In this document: positions 33,774-45,614 of the stretch, in pieces
Numbering within the stretch: the stretch's first letter is position 1
How the letters are laid out: every line of letters starts with the position of its first letter
Program-made: the position numbers and the translations under genes
The notes under the pieces: model-generated
Told to the model about the DNA's origin: nothing
Database searches by the model: none
What the model saw: the letters and a program-made list of their open reading frames with translations, nothing else
Source: Silene conica
Lineage: Eukaryota; Streptophyta; Magnoliopsida; Caryophyllales; Caryophyllaceae
DNA: 64,000 bases
Direction: 5' to 3'
Assembly: GCA_029255685.2 (NCBI GenBank)
Contig: CM055317.2
Span: forward strand, 19,786,501 to 19,850,500

Positions 33774-35018
33774 CTTAGCTAGTTACTCAACTACACAAGT
33801 GATACTAATTAATTGCTTAAGGATAGATTATTTAAGATAAATACTAACATTTTAACTAGACTTCATCTAATTAAATTAGACATCTCAACTATGTATATGA
33901 GCCTTAAAACATAATTAAAACATGCTAAGACTCTCAACAAACAAACCCCCAAAGGTTAACTATATTCATACAACAATTTCCGTAATCAGTTCCTTATGAG
34001 CTAATCGACTCAAACAGATAACCATGCTTCTTATGATGACTTACCTAGCTCCAATATACATTTAAAATCAAGTATATATATACCACCAAACATCACTTAC
34101 AACATCCTAAAAACAATTAGGAAATAAACACCCAAAACAGCTCGTAAAACAATTAAACGAGCAGAAACTACAGCGGCTTTTGCGCAGCCTGCGCAAAGGG
34201 AGGCGCAGCTGCGCTTGGGGGTGCGCAGCCTGCGCATGGGGAGGCGTAGCCTGCGCCCAAGCACGGGCAAGGTCTGTTCTCGCGTGTTTCCTGCAATTCG
34301 CCAATTCACTCTATTCTTCGACAAGCACTTCTAAACCATGATTTCTAGCATAAATTCTATACTATCAGCACATAATAACCCATAGCAATCCCAAGTGGTA
34401 TTCTTATTCCATCTTAAACATAATCTAACAGGAAATCAAGCACAAGATTCATCAATTGCTCAAAAACCCAAATTGCGACGGATATACAAAACTCATCCAA
34501 AAACCTTTGTAATCACCATTCTAACACCATATAACATTCTGAAATTACTCTAATAACATCATCAATGTGTCATCAAGCTTCAATATACCCAAAATCACAC
34601 ACATAAACACACATTACATGAAAATAACAACAAGTCGAGTCGTTCTCATCATTGTCACCTGTTTAAGCGTCTTCCTCCGAGGTTTCTTCAATGATATATG
34701 AATTCTTGTCACAATCCTCCAAATTCTCACCTTAAAACAACATAAAAACATAAAATAGGGACTGTTTTCGAAGGGGTTCTCAAACAGTCCGAAAATTCAA
34801 CTTGAACGAAATGAAAATTGGGTTTTAAGTAAATGATTCGGGTTTAATGAAACGGTTTGCCAAGTGAACATCTTACAACTTAAGCATATTTAAATCTTAA
34901 GTCGGAACTATGGAATATTTTCATAAAAATACAATTTACTAATTAAATAAAATATATTAAATTCCGAAATTACTTTAATTTTATTAAAATATGGTTTATG
35001 AAAATACGGGATGTTACA
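33774..35018 (-). mobile_element. Solo LTR, 5' half in element orientation
   Basis: Continuation of 4727-6337 beyond the nested insertion. On the minus strand it starts TGTAACATCCCGTATTTTC at 35018. The right flank TGCAC (35019-35023) matches the left flank. It holds the GCGCAG dyad cluster at 34178-34257. Frames at 34097-34324 reflect that GC-rich patch and are not genes. Confidence 0.85.
34178..34257. repeat. Four GCGCAG dyads at 20-21 bp spacing
   Basis: GCGCAG, or GCGTAG in the last, starts at 34182, 34203, 34223 and 34244. Each is the left half of a dyad: TTTGCGCAGCCTGCGCAAA, GCGCAGCTGCGC, TGCGCAGCCTGCGCA, GGCGTAGCCTGCGCC. The patch is strongly GC-rich in AT-rich surroundings. Confidence 0.8.
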
Positions 35019-35664
35019 TGCACGATCGATCGTGAGAGATTTTCTTTATAATCGGGTTTGGTTATTAGGAAAATATTAATAACAAAGAGGGTGGACGAGC
35101 TTCTTTCTTTTTATTTGCTTTTATTCTCATTTATTTTCATAGTTTCTATTTCACACATACGACCAGAACAGTACAAGACAATTCCTATTATTTAAAGTTT
35201 AAACAGTCACCGAGACTGTTCACTTCACATGTGTATTGTTTGAGTATCGATCGTGAACGCTCTGTTTGCTTTAATTTTTTTTAAAAGTACTTGATTCACC
35301 CCCTTTCTCTCTTAATACCAGATCAATAAAATCAACACATCTTGGAGACTGTTAGGAGTTTCTAAGTAATGGTCAATGGAGGGTGAGGTAGGGCACAAAA
35401 TAGAAGGCAAACTTAAACGGTTGCTTCTACACACACAAATGCAACCATGAAAAGTCCTGTTTTTGGAACATATTGTGTAAATTACAGTATTGTATTGAAC
35501 TTGTTTAACCCAAACAATACAAAATTCGAAAATCATTACATTATCATCAATCAACACCATAAAACGAATGCAAGTGCGCGATTCCTAGAGGATGTGTGAA
35601 AGAAAATGCTTATACAATTCTCTAAATAAGTTGCCTGCTAATGTCAACTCATCAAAATACTACC

Positions 35665-36753
35665 CTACATCTGAGAATGTTCCTGGTTATACTCCATAGA
35701 CTGCCTAAGAATTAGTTCGACTCTCCTTTTCTTATCATCCTTGTCATCGTCCCGTGGAAACCAACATCCTCTCTTATTTTTCCCCATGTTTTTCAGATGT
35801 ATATCCAAATCTTCGACCAACATTTTCTTACCCGCTTTCAATTTGAAATGAACAACTGGCCGCCTTTGTGAAACCACTTTTCTATCCACATCCATGGGAT
35901 CCAATGCCCCACCATTTAAGGCATCAATGACGGGTGCAAATGTCTCCCGCACAGACCGAGTTTTACGATCACCTTGGTTAGCTAGCTTAGGTGGCACAGC
36001 AACCATGGCCACGTCTTTTTCCGTAGCAGGCAATGCTGGTGCGAGATAAGGATTATCCTCCAATATAGCTCCTCTTGCACCCCTTTCATCATCGGTCTGC
36101 AGGTTGTCTAGAGAAGGCGGCCCAGCTAACCCGTTGAACAACAATCTTTGCTGCAAATTTAACAAAGAACGCTCAGCTTTCCTCCTCTGCCTTGCTTGCT
36201 CACCTTTATCAATACGAATGTCTGTTTTCCTCTCATTCCAAACAGGTGAGTGCATATAAGTATGGGGATCAGGGAAGGCAGGCAACCACTCTGGCAAGTT
36301 CTTACTATCCGGACTTTCACCCATCTCGGAAAAACTGGGTATCTGTGGAGCAGTTTTGATGACAGGAAACCGAGGGATTGGCTGAGAAAATGGTATATCC
36401 TCCACTGAACCCACAAACTCAGAAATCTCCTTAATAACACCAGAACGAGCTACGCATTGCTTGACCTCAGACCCGCCTGAAAATCCACAACTAGAACCCA
36501 AATCTTCTAAACCCTTAACTACATCAATAACATTACACTCTGATCTACCAGCTAAACTAGCATAAGATTTAGCCGATTTCCCCAAGTCACTTATGTACCG
36601 AACAGCAACACAGGTCAATGCCTCCAATGCCGATTGCTTAACAAGATCAAACCCAACCCCTTCCAAAACCTGTGCAACTGCAATTTTTGAGACAGTTCTA
36701 CCAAAATCATCAGGTTGAGCTCTTTTCGGAGCATCCTTCTCATTCTCGCTCAT
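35665..36753 (-). CDS. TAF8: TFIID subunit 8 (TAF8)
   Basis: The frame encodes 362 residues from MSENEKDAPK. A histone-fold (bromodomain-associated) domain spans about residues 17-88 (FGRTVSKIAVAQVLEGVGFD, ending VIDVVKGLEDLG). The TAF8 C-terminal signature follows at 153-171 (LPEWLPAFPDPHTYMHSPVW). A basic C-terminal tail (NKRGCWF, then DDKKRR) may be a nuclear signal. In TFIID, TAF8 pairs by histone folds with TAF10 and contacts TAF2, helping Pol II pre-initiation; this is family knowledge. The CDS is intronless and the length is normal for plant TAF8. An upstream in-frame ATG at 36783 exists. However, CAAATCAG just before TCCTTGGGAAGATG looks like a splice acceptor, with a donor CCG/GTATTTCC near 36900, so I favour a 5'UTR intron and the start at 36753. 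The gene sits about 650 bp from the nested retroelements and appears intact. Confidence 0.93.
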   Translation of the reverse strand: MSENEKDAPKRAQPDDFGRTVSKIAVAQVLEGVGFDLVKQSALEALTCVAVRYISDLGKSAKSYASLAGRSECNVIDVVKGLEDLGSSCGFSGGSEVKQCVARSGVIKEISEFVGSVEDIPFSQPIPRFPVIKTAPQIPSFSEMGESPDSKNLPEWLPAFPDPHTYMHSPVWNERKTDIRIDKGEQARQRRKAERSLLNLQQRLLFNGLAGPPSLDNLQTDDERGARGAILEDNPYLAPALPATEKDVAMVAVPPKLANQGDRKTRSVRETFAPVIDALNGGALDPMDVDRKVVSQRRPVVHFKLKAGKKMLVEDLDIHLKNMGKNKRGCWFPRDDDKDDKKRRVELILRQSMEYNQEHSQM

Positions 36754-37482
36754 CTTCCCAAGGACTGATTTGAGGGAATGCAAAGATGTTTATGTGCATC
36801 CCTAAAATACCCAAATAAAACAGAAGGCCACATCAGGAGGTAAGGAAGACATAATATTCTTTTAGCTTGTATAATAGAAGGGCAATAAAAGGAAATACCG
36901 GCTATTGATAAGGTGCTTCTTGCAATCTACGATTTTCGTTCTTCAACTTTCGCATTCAATATTCTAGGGTTTTGTCAGTGGTGAACCAATATTTCGACAA
37001 CGGGGCGCACAAAACCCACAAACACGGATAAGAGCACTAGTCTGTTCTCCTCATGCCCAAATTATAAGTACCAAGTAAATTACCAACCTGACGCTCCCGG
37101 ATTACAACAATCTTCGCCAACCTTCATCACATTAGATATGTCAACAGTCCACTTCCACTAATGGTAAACATGGATAAAGGCTCTTGCAAAAACAATGTTA
37201 TAGACTGAGACAACAAAAGTGATTGATTACAAGCAATGCCCATTCGGACATTTCACCTAATTTCTAGGCAATCAAGACCACTAGAGGCAGATTTCTTAAA
37301 AAATAAGTCATCCATACATGAGAACGGTTCATTTCATTATACCTTGTACAATTACTACATAACTATTTCTTTTCCAAACATCTCAGCTATTAAACTAATC
37401 ATAGCATCACAAATTTTACACACACAAACAGTACAGAGTACACTATATACTTCAACTTCCTAAAAATTCATTCCCGGACAGC
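36754..37482. other. TAF8 5' region and intergenic sequence
   Basis: The probable 5'UTR intron lies at about 36768-36899 and the untranslated first exon right of it. Beyond about 37000 no feature is recognised. CGGACAGC at 37475-37482 is the left target duplication of the hAT element. Confidence 0.5.
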
Positions 37483-37833
37483 TAGGGCTGAGCAAAAGAA
37501 ATATACCGCACCGGTTTTTAAAAATTTTCATTTCATGATACCGGTATCGCACCGAATAATTCGGTATACCGGTTTTTTCGAAAATGGAAACCGAATCCGG
37601 AAATCCGGTTTAACCGCACCGGTTTTGAAACCGGTTTCACAAAACCACGAAAGCCATGTTTTCCTTGTAGAAGCTCTTGTAATAAATTACAATAGAATTT
37701 GGGGAAATGATTTCTTGGTAAAAAGAAAAAAAGAAATCAAAAGCAACGCTTTGTGTTTGTGTTGGTATAAATATATACAACTTTGGAAAATTTCAAAAAA
37801 ATATTAAAACGAAACACTGAACAAAAATAGAAA

Positions 37834-37985
37834 GATCGAAATATATCTATAAAATACGAATGAAACATCTCATTAATGAACAAAGATCGAAATATATCTA
37901 TAAAATACGAATGAAACATCTCATTAATGAACAAAGATCAAAATATATCTATAAAATGTATAAAAGAATGAATAAACAAACATTA
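37834..37985. repeat. 51-bp tandem repeat, about 3 copies
   Basis: GATCGAAATATATCTATAAA starts at 37834 and 37885, and with one change at 37936, so the period is 51 bp. The third copy is partial. It lies inside the hAT element. Confidence 0.9.
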
Positions 37986-38159
37986 TTTGCTAAGATATCG
38001 AAATTTTGATGAGAAGACGGTAGATCTAGACAAAGAGTTGAAGAAGATTAGACGAAGAGGACTGATCAGGGGGGATCCAGGATTTGAGGGAAGGGGTGGC
38101 ATAGTAAGAAAAAAAAATTGTACATTAAATTCTAATATCGTCAATACATAGTAATATAG

Positions 38160-38312
38160 TTACAGATTAAAGAAAAAATCTAAAGCCATCCGACGAGGAT
38201 TCATATCTTGAAAACGCCTAATAATATCATCATTACTAACTTGTGCAAAAAAATCTCTCTCAATATAAGTGACTAAACAATTATTCAAAAGTTCGTGGAA
38301 TGTATGAGTTAC
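38160..38312 (-). pseudogene. hAT transposase C-terminal fragment
   Basis: About 50 codons on the minus strand read THTFHELLNNCLVTYIERDF and then SNDDIIRRFQDMNPRRMALD to a stop at 38160-38162. This resembles the C-terminal end (dimerisation region and tail) of plant hAT transposases of the TTF-type/zinc-finger MYM-like group. A stop directly upstream and absence of the rest show that it is a relic. Its place about 680 bp inside the left TIR fits the 3' end of the transposase gene and gives the element orientation. Confidence 0.65.
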
Positions 38313-38459
38313 TCAAGCAACTCCCTTTAAGAAAACAGGCGGTCTTTAGCTAGCAAGGGTATTCTGCTCTGGCTTCTGGATGCTATTGCAGCCTTGGATG
38401 CTAATAGAGTGTTCTGCTCTCTAACAGGGGCAACTCTTACTACAACTGTCAACCCTTAT

Positions 38460-38915
38460 ACAGTTACACTCGGCTATTTCTGCAATTCTGCTAACCCTAA
38501 ATCCTAATGGCACTGTCAACCTAATAGAGTATGGATGCTAATAAAATAAAAAATAAAGCTATAGGTACTTCGAGAAAATGTACATGGAATTATTCTCGTC
38601 CCATACAAAAAAGTTGAGTAATCATACAGTCAAGTGTGGCAGCCAAATAATTCAGAAAATGATAATTCTGAGAGCTAAATGATATGTGGAGTAGCAGTAG
38701 TAAATTAGTTAACATTAAAGAAATCTTGAAACCGAATATTCAACTGAACTGCACACAATTCTTCGTCGTGTATCTTTGTTAGCATAAGGCAGACGTTCAG
38801 CAGGATCTAAACATTTAAGTTGGTTTATAAATTCCACAGTTATACTCGGCTATTTCTGCAATTCTGCTAACCCTAAATCCTAATGGCACTGTCAACCTAA
38901 TAGAGTATGGATGCT
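38460..38915. repeat. 80-bp direct duplication
   Basis: A segment of about 80 bp containing GGCTATTTCTGCAATTCTGC and ending ATAGAGTATGGATGCTA occurs at about 38460-38540 and 38836-38916, 376 bp apart, with one or two differences. No coding function is seen. Confidence 0.85.
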
Positions 38916-39547
38916 ATTTCTGCTTTGTTTTGAAACGGTTCTCTACCAATTAATGAATTCAATCAAACTACCCCAATCAAATCAACAATACACAACTAAA
39001 TTACCAAACATTCAATCAAATTCAATAATCAAATTTGGGGAAAAACGTATGAACAATAAACATACCAAAAAGAGGTCTTTAATGAGGGCGGCCGTTGATT
39101 TGCTAAGCGGCTGTTGAGGGCGGCGAGGCGGCGAGGCGGCGGAGGCGTGGCTATGGGTTGGATTTAGGGTTTTAATTTGATGTATGTTTGTTATTTGTGT
39201 TTGGGTTGTTCGACTTGTTTCACGCGTTTCTCTTCTGTTTTCCTTTTTTTTTTTTCTTTTTTTTTTTTCCTTTATTTTCTCACGTGAGGGCACGTGCCCC
39301 TACGTTCCTCCCCAAATTCGTAACCGAGAGTCTAGATATTGAGAATTGAGAAGGTGGGAAGTTGCGTGCGGCCTGCCTATTTGTTTACTTTTAGGGTTTG
39401 GTTAATTTTTAAGTTTAGGTTTTAGATTAATTTAGAGTTTAGACGTATGGTAATTGGTAATAGACTAATATGGATATATGGTATTGGTATTGGTAATGGT
39501 AATCCTATCTATCTATAAATATAATAAAACGATAAACTAAAGCATTA

Positions 39548-39896
39548 GAGCATGTACATTGAAGAGGAGGTTAACATCCTATTATTTTTTTTCTCTCCCT
39601 ATATCTTTTTGACATATCACTTACTCTTTCATCCAACTCATTTTCCACTATCTTCATCCTCCGCCTTCTTTTCTTCTATTTTTCCCCCTACATCAAAGAA
39701 GATCCTCTCTTCTTTCTCTTTCATATTTTAATTATTATTTTTGGGCACAAGGGCCTAGATTGTACTTCCTCTAAAAATAAAGGAAGTCATCATCTTCCTC
39801 CTTCAAAGAGGATGTCCAAGGTTGGTTCCACATTGAAGAGGACATCCTCTTAACACCCTCTCTCGTCTAAGAGAATTCTCTTCAATGTGGATGCTC
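39548..39896. mobile_element. Harbinger/Tourist-type MITE, 349 bp
   Basis: The ends GAGCATGTACATTGAAGAGG and CTCTTCAATGTGGATGCTC form terminal inverted repeats. The 3-bp TSD TTA is at 39545-39547 and 39897-39899. TTA/TAA duplication with GAGCAT-type ends is typical of PIF/Harbinger MITEs. An internal ACATTGAAGAGGACATCCTC repeats the end motif. Non-coding. Confidence 0.9.
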
Positions 39897-40753
39897 TTAC
39901 ATTTCACCATTCAACTATTTAAGAGTAATTATCAAACCACATCATGCTTTCTTATTTTGAAAAAGAAAATGAACATTAAATGCAAATAAATAGCCTAATA
40001 AACATTAGCCTTAGCTATTTATTCTTAAAATAAATTAAAAACAATAATAAAAAAATTTAAGTACATACTAATTTAAATTTCTAAGTTTTTTGTTGGAATA
40101 AGATAAAGGCAAATAAAAATCACATCATTCTAATGTCAATAAATGAATGGTACATACGATGTATTACCTCCAGTTTTATAGTTTTTGAGTTTTATAGTAA
40201 AAATTTTGATTTTTGTTTTAGAAACTATGAGTTTTTCTATAAAGTTTTAAATTTATTTATTTAAACATTAAACTCTAAAAAATCACAATAAAACTCAAAA
40301 ATATTAAATATAGGTTTAGTTGAATTTGAGTTCTGACGGAAAAAAACTAAAATCTACTTATAAACTTTAATATGCTAAAAAAATACGCATTTGGTCAAAA
40401 ACAAATAAAGTTTGAGGTAATAAATTAAAAAAAATACATATATGCTCAAAAAATAAAAAAAACTAGAAGTACTCATCCAATGTATGTTCTTTTTTCTCGT
40501 CTACTGTTAAGTTGCTCATGAGAACTAATGATTTTTTTTTGTAAACGTTAAATGCAAATTAATAATAGTAAAAAAACATTTAACATTGACATTTTAATTT
40601 TTCATATAAATAAACAAAAGTTCAAAATCAATATTTATGCTAACTTTTGAAATAAGATGTTAATTATTAGGATAAGTCAAATGAAAAATTTGTGAGTTAG
40701 TTGTTCTTCTATACTCATAAGTCTAAATTAAAGGTATATGCAATATGTTAATA

Positions 40754-43335
40754 CTAGTTTTAAACCCGTGCAAATTTCACGGGTATGTTATATAAGAAGT
40801 TATTATAAAAGTTGTGAATGTAAATTAAGTTTTAAAGTAAAGTAATAAATTTCCCCCTACTTGTTATTTGACAATTTTATTTATTGATCAATGTAATTAT
40901 TGGTTAATTAAAAAAATTATGAATTTTATTTGAAAATTTCACTTGTAATTAGTATAAAATGATATAATAGTAAATTTGAATTTCTACTTAGGCGTTGTTA
41001 CTTAGGTGACGGCCTAAAAAAATGCTGACTTAGATAGATAAAACAAAATTATCCTTGCGAAAATTATCATAGAAATAGTGAAATTACAAATTGTTAACCT
41101 GTTTTTTCATTTAATTACACCCGCGCACAGGGTAATATCCTAAAATGCAAATTCTAACTCAATTTTCATTTAGTACAAAATGTTACTTAGTAAATGGAAC
41201 AAAATTAGAATAGACTTGTGCACCTTTAAAATAATTTAATCAATTTATTATATATTTAAACCCAATAAATTATCATTTAAAGATATATTATAAGGTGTTA
41301 GAAAAATACTTCAAAAATCTCATTAACATGTACTACATAAGAAATACTATCTGTTTTCATGTGTAAGAAAAATTACGTGAATAATTATTGTTAAAAAGAT
41401 TGTAAATATTAATTCATATTTACCAATACCTGAACAAACAATTACTCCATAAAATAATTGTCAAATACTAACTCCGACCCAAACCTGTGGAAAGTAATAT
41501 AACTCATGCAAACAATAATAGGTTAGTCTTCCTTAATACGAAGGTATCAATCTTAACATCAAAACCGGTCAAATATGATCCTTTTAAGCAGCATAACAAA
41601 GTTGTTGTTTACCCAATACCTTACGTTTTTATCTTACACGTACATATTACCTAACGCGTCCTAAACTTAATACTGATACATTCGTGTTAAATAAGAACTT
41701 GTAAATATTGAGTAGTACGCGTGTAAATTTGTTTTCAACAACGGGTTAAAACGAATTCAATATTACTCCGTACTTCATAAACTACACGGCCCACCTCCAA
41801 ATAATTTATACTTCGTATTATACCTTTATGTGCATATAGAATTTTAATCCCGACCCTATATTTACTCTTTTTCAAGCCTCTCACCTACCAATCAGCTATC
41901 ACTCTTTCGGGTATTATAATTCATGACTAACCATTACCCTCGAATATGATACTCATCACATATCTAAAAATTTTTATTATTATTTTATCAGTTTAAAAGA
42001 TTTTTTAGTTTTCTTTTTTTTCACTTATTCTGTATTAGTTAAAAAGTGTTGCAATTTTTTAGTTCAATTTTTACTTATTTCAAATTTATTTTACAATATT
42101 TTTATGTACTTTTTTCATATTGTTGCCCATTAGGCCATTAATTACGACCTAAACCAGTTAATACTTTTCATTTAGGATAAATTGATAAACACTACCAACT
42201 TTAGTCCTCTTTTTCATAATCACTACCAACATAATCAATAATTAGTAATCAATACCAACATATTAACTTTTTTCTACGTTAGATACCAAGTCGCCTTTTT
42301 ACACTAATTTTTTCTTACTTTAAAAGGTGCTTTTATCTAAGAGAATGAATTTTGAGCTGAGTGTCTAGAGATTTGTACTTGAATAATGGCTTTTTGGACC
42401 TCTTCGACTAGGTTAGTATAAGATTTTCACGTGACTTGGTACCTATCTTAGAAAAAAGTTAATATTTTGGTAGTGATTACTAATTATCAATTATGTTGGT
42501 ATTGATTATGAAAAATGTCCCTTATATTGGTATTGTTTATAAATTAACCCTTTCATTTAACTAATGTGTTTCACTCAAATGGAAAAAAGTCGAACTATGA
42601 ATTCATATATTTTATAAACTATTGTTTTTATAGAATAATATGTTGTTTTATTTAAAATTTTCAATCACTTTTTGGTGCAGTATAGTTTTGATTATTTTTA
42701 CAACATTAATATTGATCTGTAATTTTTCGTAAGATTTTGGCCCTATTGAGTTAATTCAATTTATTAGTTTTTTCTATTTTTGACTATACTTTCCAACACT
42801 TGATTATATCATCGTTAATTTTATAACACGGTTTGTTTCATGATTGGCTTATATATGATGTTAGTTTTGGACTTTGGTAGTATTGTACCGTGATTTAATA
42901 ATATCACGTAATTCATTCAAAATTATATTCTATTTAATTCACACATTTCTGATTATGCAACTAATTTAGAAAAAAAATGTGTATGATTTTAAATTAGACC
43001 GCTTTTCTGGCTGAATGAACGTATCTCGTCTTTTACTATACAAAATTATCATTATGTAGTTACTAAATAATTATTTAATCCTAAATTTTAATTTTATTCA
43101 TTTATTTCGTTTATATGATATCTATAAAATTAGCAGGTTGCTTTTAAATATCTAGTACAACCACACAACGGTTCAACGTGATTGTTTTATTACGGATTCT
43201 CTATATAAAAGCAAAAAATTATGGGAGAGTAGTGGGAGACATTGTGGGGCCTACTAAGAAAAACAAAAATAATTAATGTACTTTAAACCACAGAGCGACA
43301 CATCAGCTCTGTGGTTGTTGCTTTTATAAATTAGA
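40754..43335 (-). mobile_element. Helitron (non-autonomous), minus orientation
   Basis: On the minus strand the 5' end is TCTAATTTATAAAAGCAACA after an A (43335). The 3' end has the hairpin CCCGTGAAATTTGCACGGG followed by TTTAAAA and CTAG, then T (40754). The start is homologous in layout to the Helitrons at 2070 and 50619, including CTGATGTGTCGC. Just inside lies an 11-bp hairpin, AACCACAGAGC/GCTCTGTGGTT (43286-43316). The interior has no Rep-helicase frame and contains the Mutator-type MITE at 42175-42550. Confidence 0.6.
42175..42550. mobile_element. Mutator-like MITE, 376 bp
   Basis: The ends GGATAAATTGATAAACACTA and, inverted, GGGTTAATTTATAAACAATA begin long imperfect TIRs. The 9-bp TSD TTTCATTTA is at 42166-42174 and 42551-42559. 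Non-coding. It is inserted inside the minus-strand Helitron. Confidence 0.85.
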
Positions 43336-44368
43336 TGATGATTATTATACCTTTCGGGTCATTAAATTAGTTTTTAACATTATACATCACAAATTATACC
43401 AAATTGTATGCATAAACACTTGTTTATCCAAGCTATTTGTAAGATCTTACGATCCTACGATTCGATCCTGCGATCTGATCCTACCACTCTTCTTCGATCC
43501 AAACTAGGATCCCGACCCTGACAACATTGGCTCACATACAAGTTCATCAAGTACAAGAAATATATAATTATATGTCATAGTCATATCTACTAAATACGTA
43601 TTGATTCTCAAATATTTACTCACATAAGCCGCATACCCTTAGTTCATTGCAAATAGTTAAAATATATTACCTAGGTATTTTGCTATAAAACATGTTTTCT
43701 GTATAAAAATGTCAATCTATAAAATTAATAATCAAGTTGTGAAAATAAACACGTAAAGATAAAAGAGCTTGAAAGAGTAACATTACCATCTCTCTCTATT
43801 TTATTAATGCGAGACATTCGCTTGTAAGAATCATACACAATAAGAAGCTAGGTCTGGACACTATAAAGTCAGTAATGTGTATCTACAAAGTTTTAACTTT
43901 TATCGGTCGTTTTTTAAGTTTGATAAACAAAAAAAATAGATACAACAATGTATAACAGTCTTATGTATATATCACCCTCTATTATCGTAAATAGTCATAT
44001 ATTTAGTTAAAAAATAGAAAAACAAAACTACGAGTAAAGTTAATACAAAATTAAGAATGGATATATTATATATGTGAGTTATTGAGTCATTAAGTTATAC
44101 GTAAAATTAAATGATAAAATATTTTTACTTAACATTGATTTTGTTATTACATGTTTACATTATGTTACAGTATCTGCTCACTAAATTGTTGTGGAACAAA
44201 AAATTTGATTAGATATCCATTCTTTTAATTACTTGCCAATAAAAATAGAGTTAAATATGTTTTCAAATGCACCAAAAAATAATAAATATAATCAATATAA
44301 CGTTTGTTATCGTACGAAAACTAGCTTGTGGATCATCTTTAACCATTCACATTTTAAAAATGTAACTA

Positions 44369-45350
44369 TGTTGGTGCATGTGTCTCCACAGTTAGTGGGA
44401 CTACAATCTAAATATCTTACAATATCAAAAAGGATACTTTGTATATTTATCAACTACTTAACGTAAATCAATAACGGTTGGCTTTGCTAGAAGTTTGACG
44501 TTAATGTTATACTGATGACGGTGATTAGTTGGTCTCTATCGGTCACACTTATAGGACGGTTCCAAAAAATGTGGTTATATACTGATATATTACATACATG
44601 CCCTAAATTGACTAAATATTAGTCAGGAAAATAATAAGAATAATTATTTAACACGATTAAATGATTATTAGAAGAAATGAATTAAGATGTTAATTCTAAA
44701 TAAATATAAATCTTATATTTATTAGTAATATAAGTTTTAATATGCAATATTAAAATTAATTGATTATACGATAATTAATTATATTCTCCTTCCATATTTA
44801 TATATGTTAAATTATAATATCGGATAATTCTCGAAAAATCAGTTTTCCAAATACACCATGATTTCGGTCCATATATTATTAATATATAAATAAAATAACT
44901 TCCAAATAATATCTTCCAATAATTATTAAAAAATAGTTTTTATCTTTTATTTCGAGATTGATTTTTGGCAGTTGGGGTGGCCGTTGGTTTCGTGCCAACC
45001 GTGGGATTCGTGCCAAGAGTCCTACTCTTGGTCGGATATTCACAATATATTTCCATCGGAACTCTATATATCAACGGTATAAATAGTGTTCACAATTACC
45101 TAGCAAGTTACACAAGAAAAACACACGTCAATTGTGAGGTATGGACCGAATTGATATTGTGCAACATATTTCTTAGATCATCTTGGGTGCAACTGGTGGG
45201 AAGATTTCTACTTTGAAATCTATTATTCTATGTTGTTTTTAGGTCAAAAGCAAAGGAACATAAGTTATTCTTACTTCTTATATAAATTTAATTACTTTTG
45301 TTGCATTCATATTAAAGTTAATTTTGATATAATCCTTCCTTATGACATTA
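44369..45350 (+). mobile_element. Diverged copia LTR, probably solo
   Basis: Starts TGTTGGTGCATGTG and runs collinear with the copia LTR at 11500. Shared blocks include TCAATAACGGTTGGCT, CACACTTATAGGAC (CACACCTATAGGAC in the young copy), TCTTGGGTGCAA and ATAATCCTTC near the end. Many substitutions and indels show greater age. No PBS or internal domain is adjacent, so it is most likely a solo LTR. The right end is approximate. Open frames at 44233-44466 and 44965-45216 are not genes. Confidence 0.75.
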
Positions 45351-45584
45351 ATACGATTAATTTCATTATTAAATCCTACAAACCATTCACCTTTTAAAAC
45401 TATTAAAACATATCACATTATCATTATATTTAAAAAATACTGAAAAAATCATAATATTAAACACAAATTAAAGCACAATATTAAGAAAATTAAACTTAAA
45501 AATACTGAGGTTTTTGTCATCTAGGGTTATTGCGACTTTAAATCTCGACTTGTAGAATAACACTAATGTGACAATATATCTAAT

Positions 45585-45614
45585 CCCGTCAATTTTCACG
45601 GATATTAGAACTAG
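45585..45614 (+). mobile_element. Helitron 3' terminus
   Basis: ATCCCGTCAATTTTCACGGA forms the terminal hairpin, followed by TATTAGAA and CTAG, then T. A possible matching 5' end (TCTCTATATAAAAGC, about 43198, plus strand) lies within the minus-strand Helitron. That makes the two overlap, so the full extent is unresolved. Confidence 0.55.

Noticed and set aside
34097..34324. Cys/Arg-rich ORF over the GC-rich patch
   Set aside because: The composition comes from the GCGCAG dyads inside the solo LTR, and no domain is seen.
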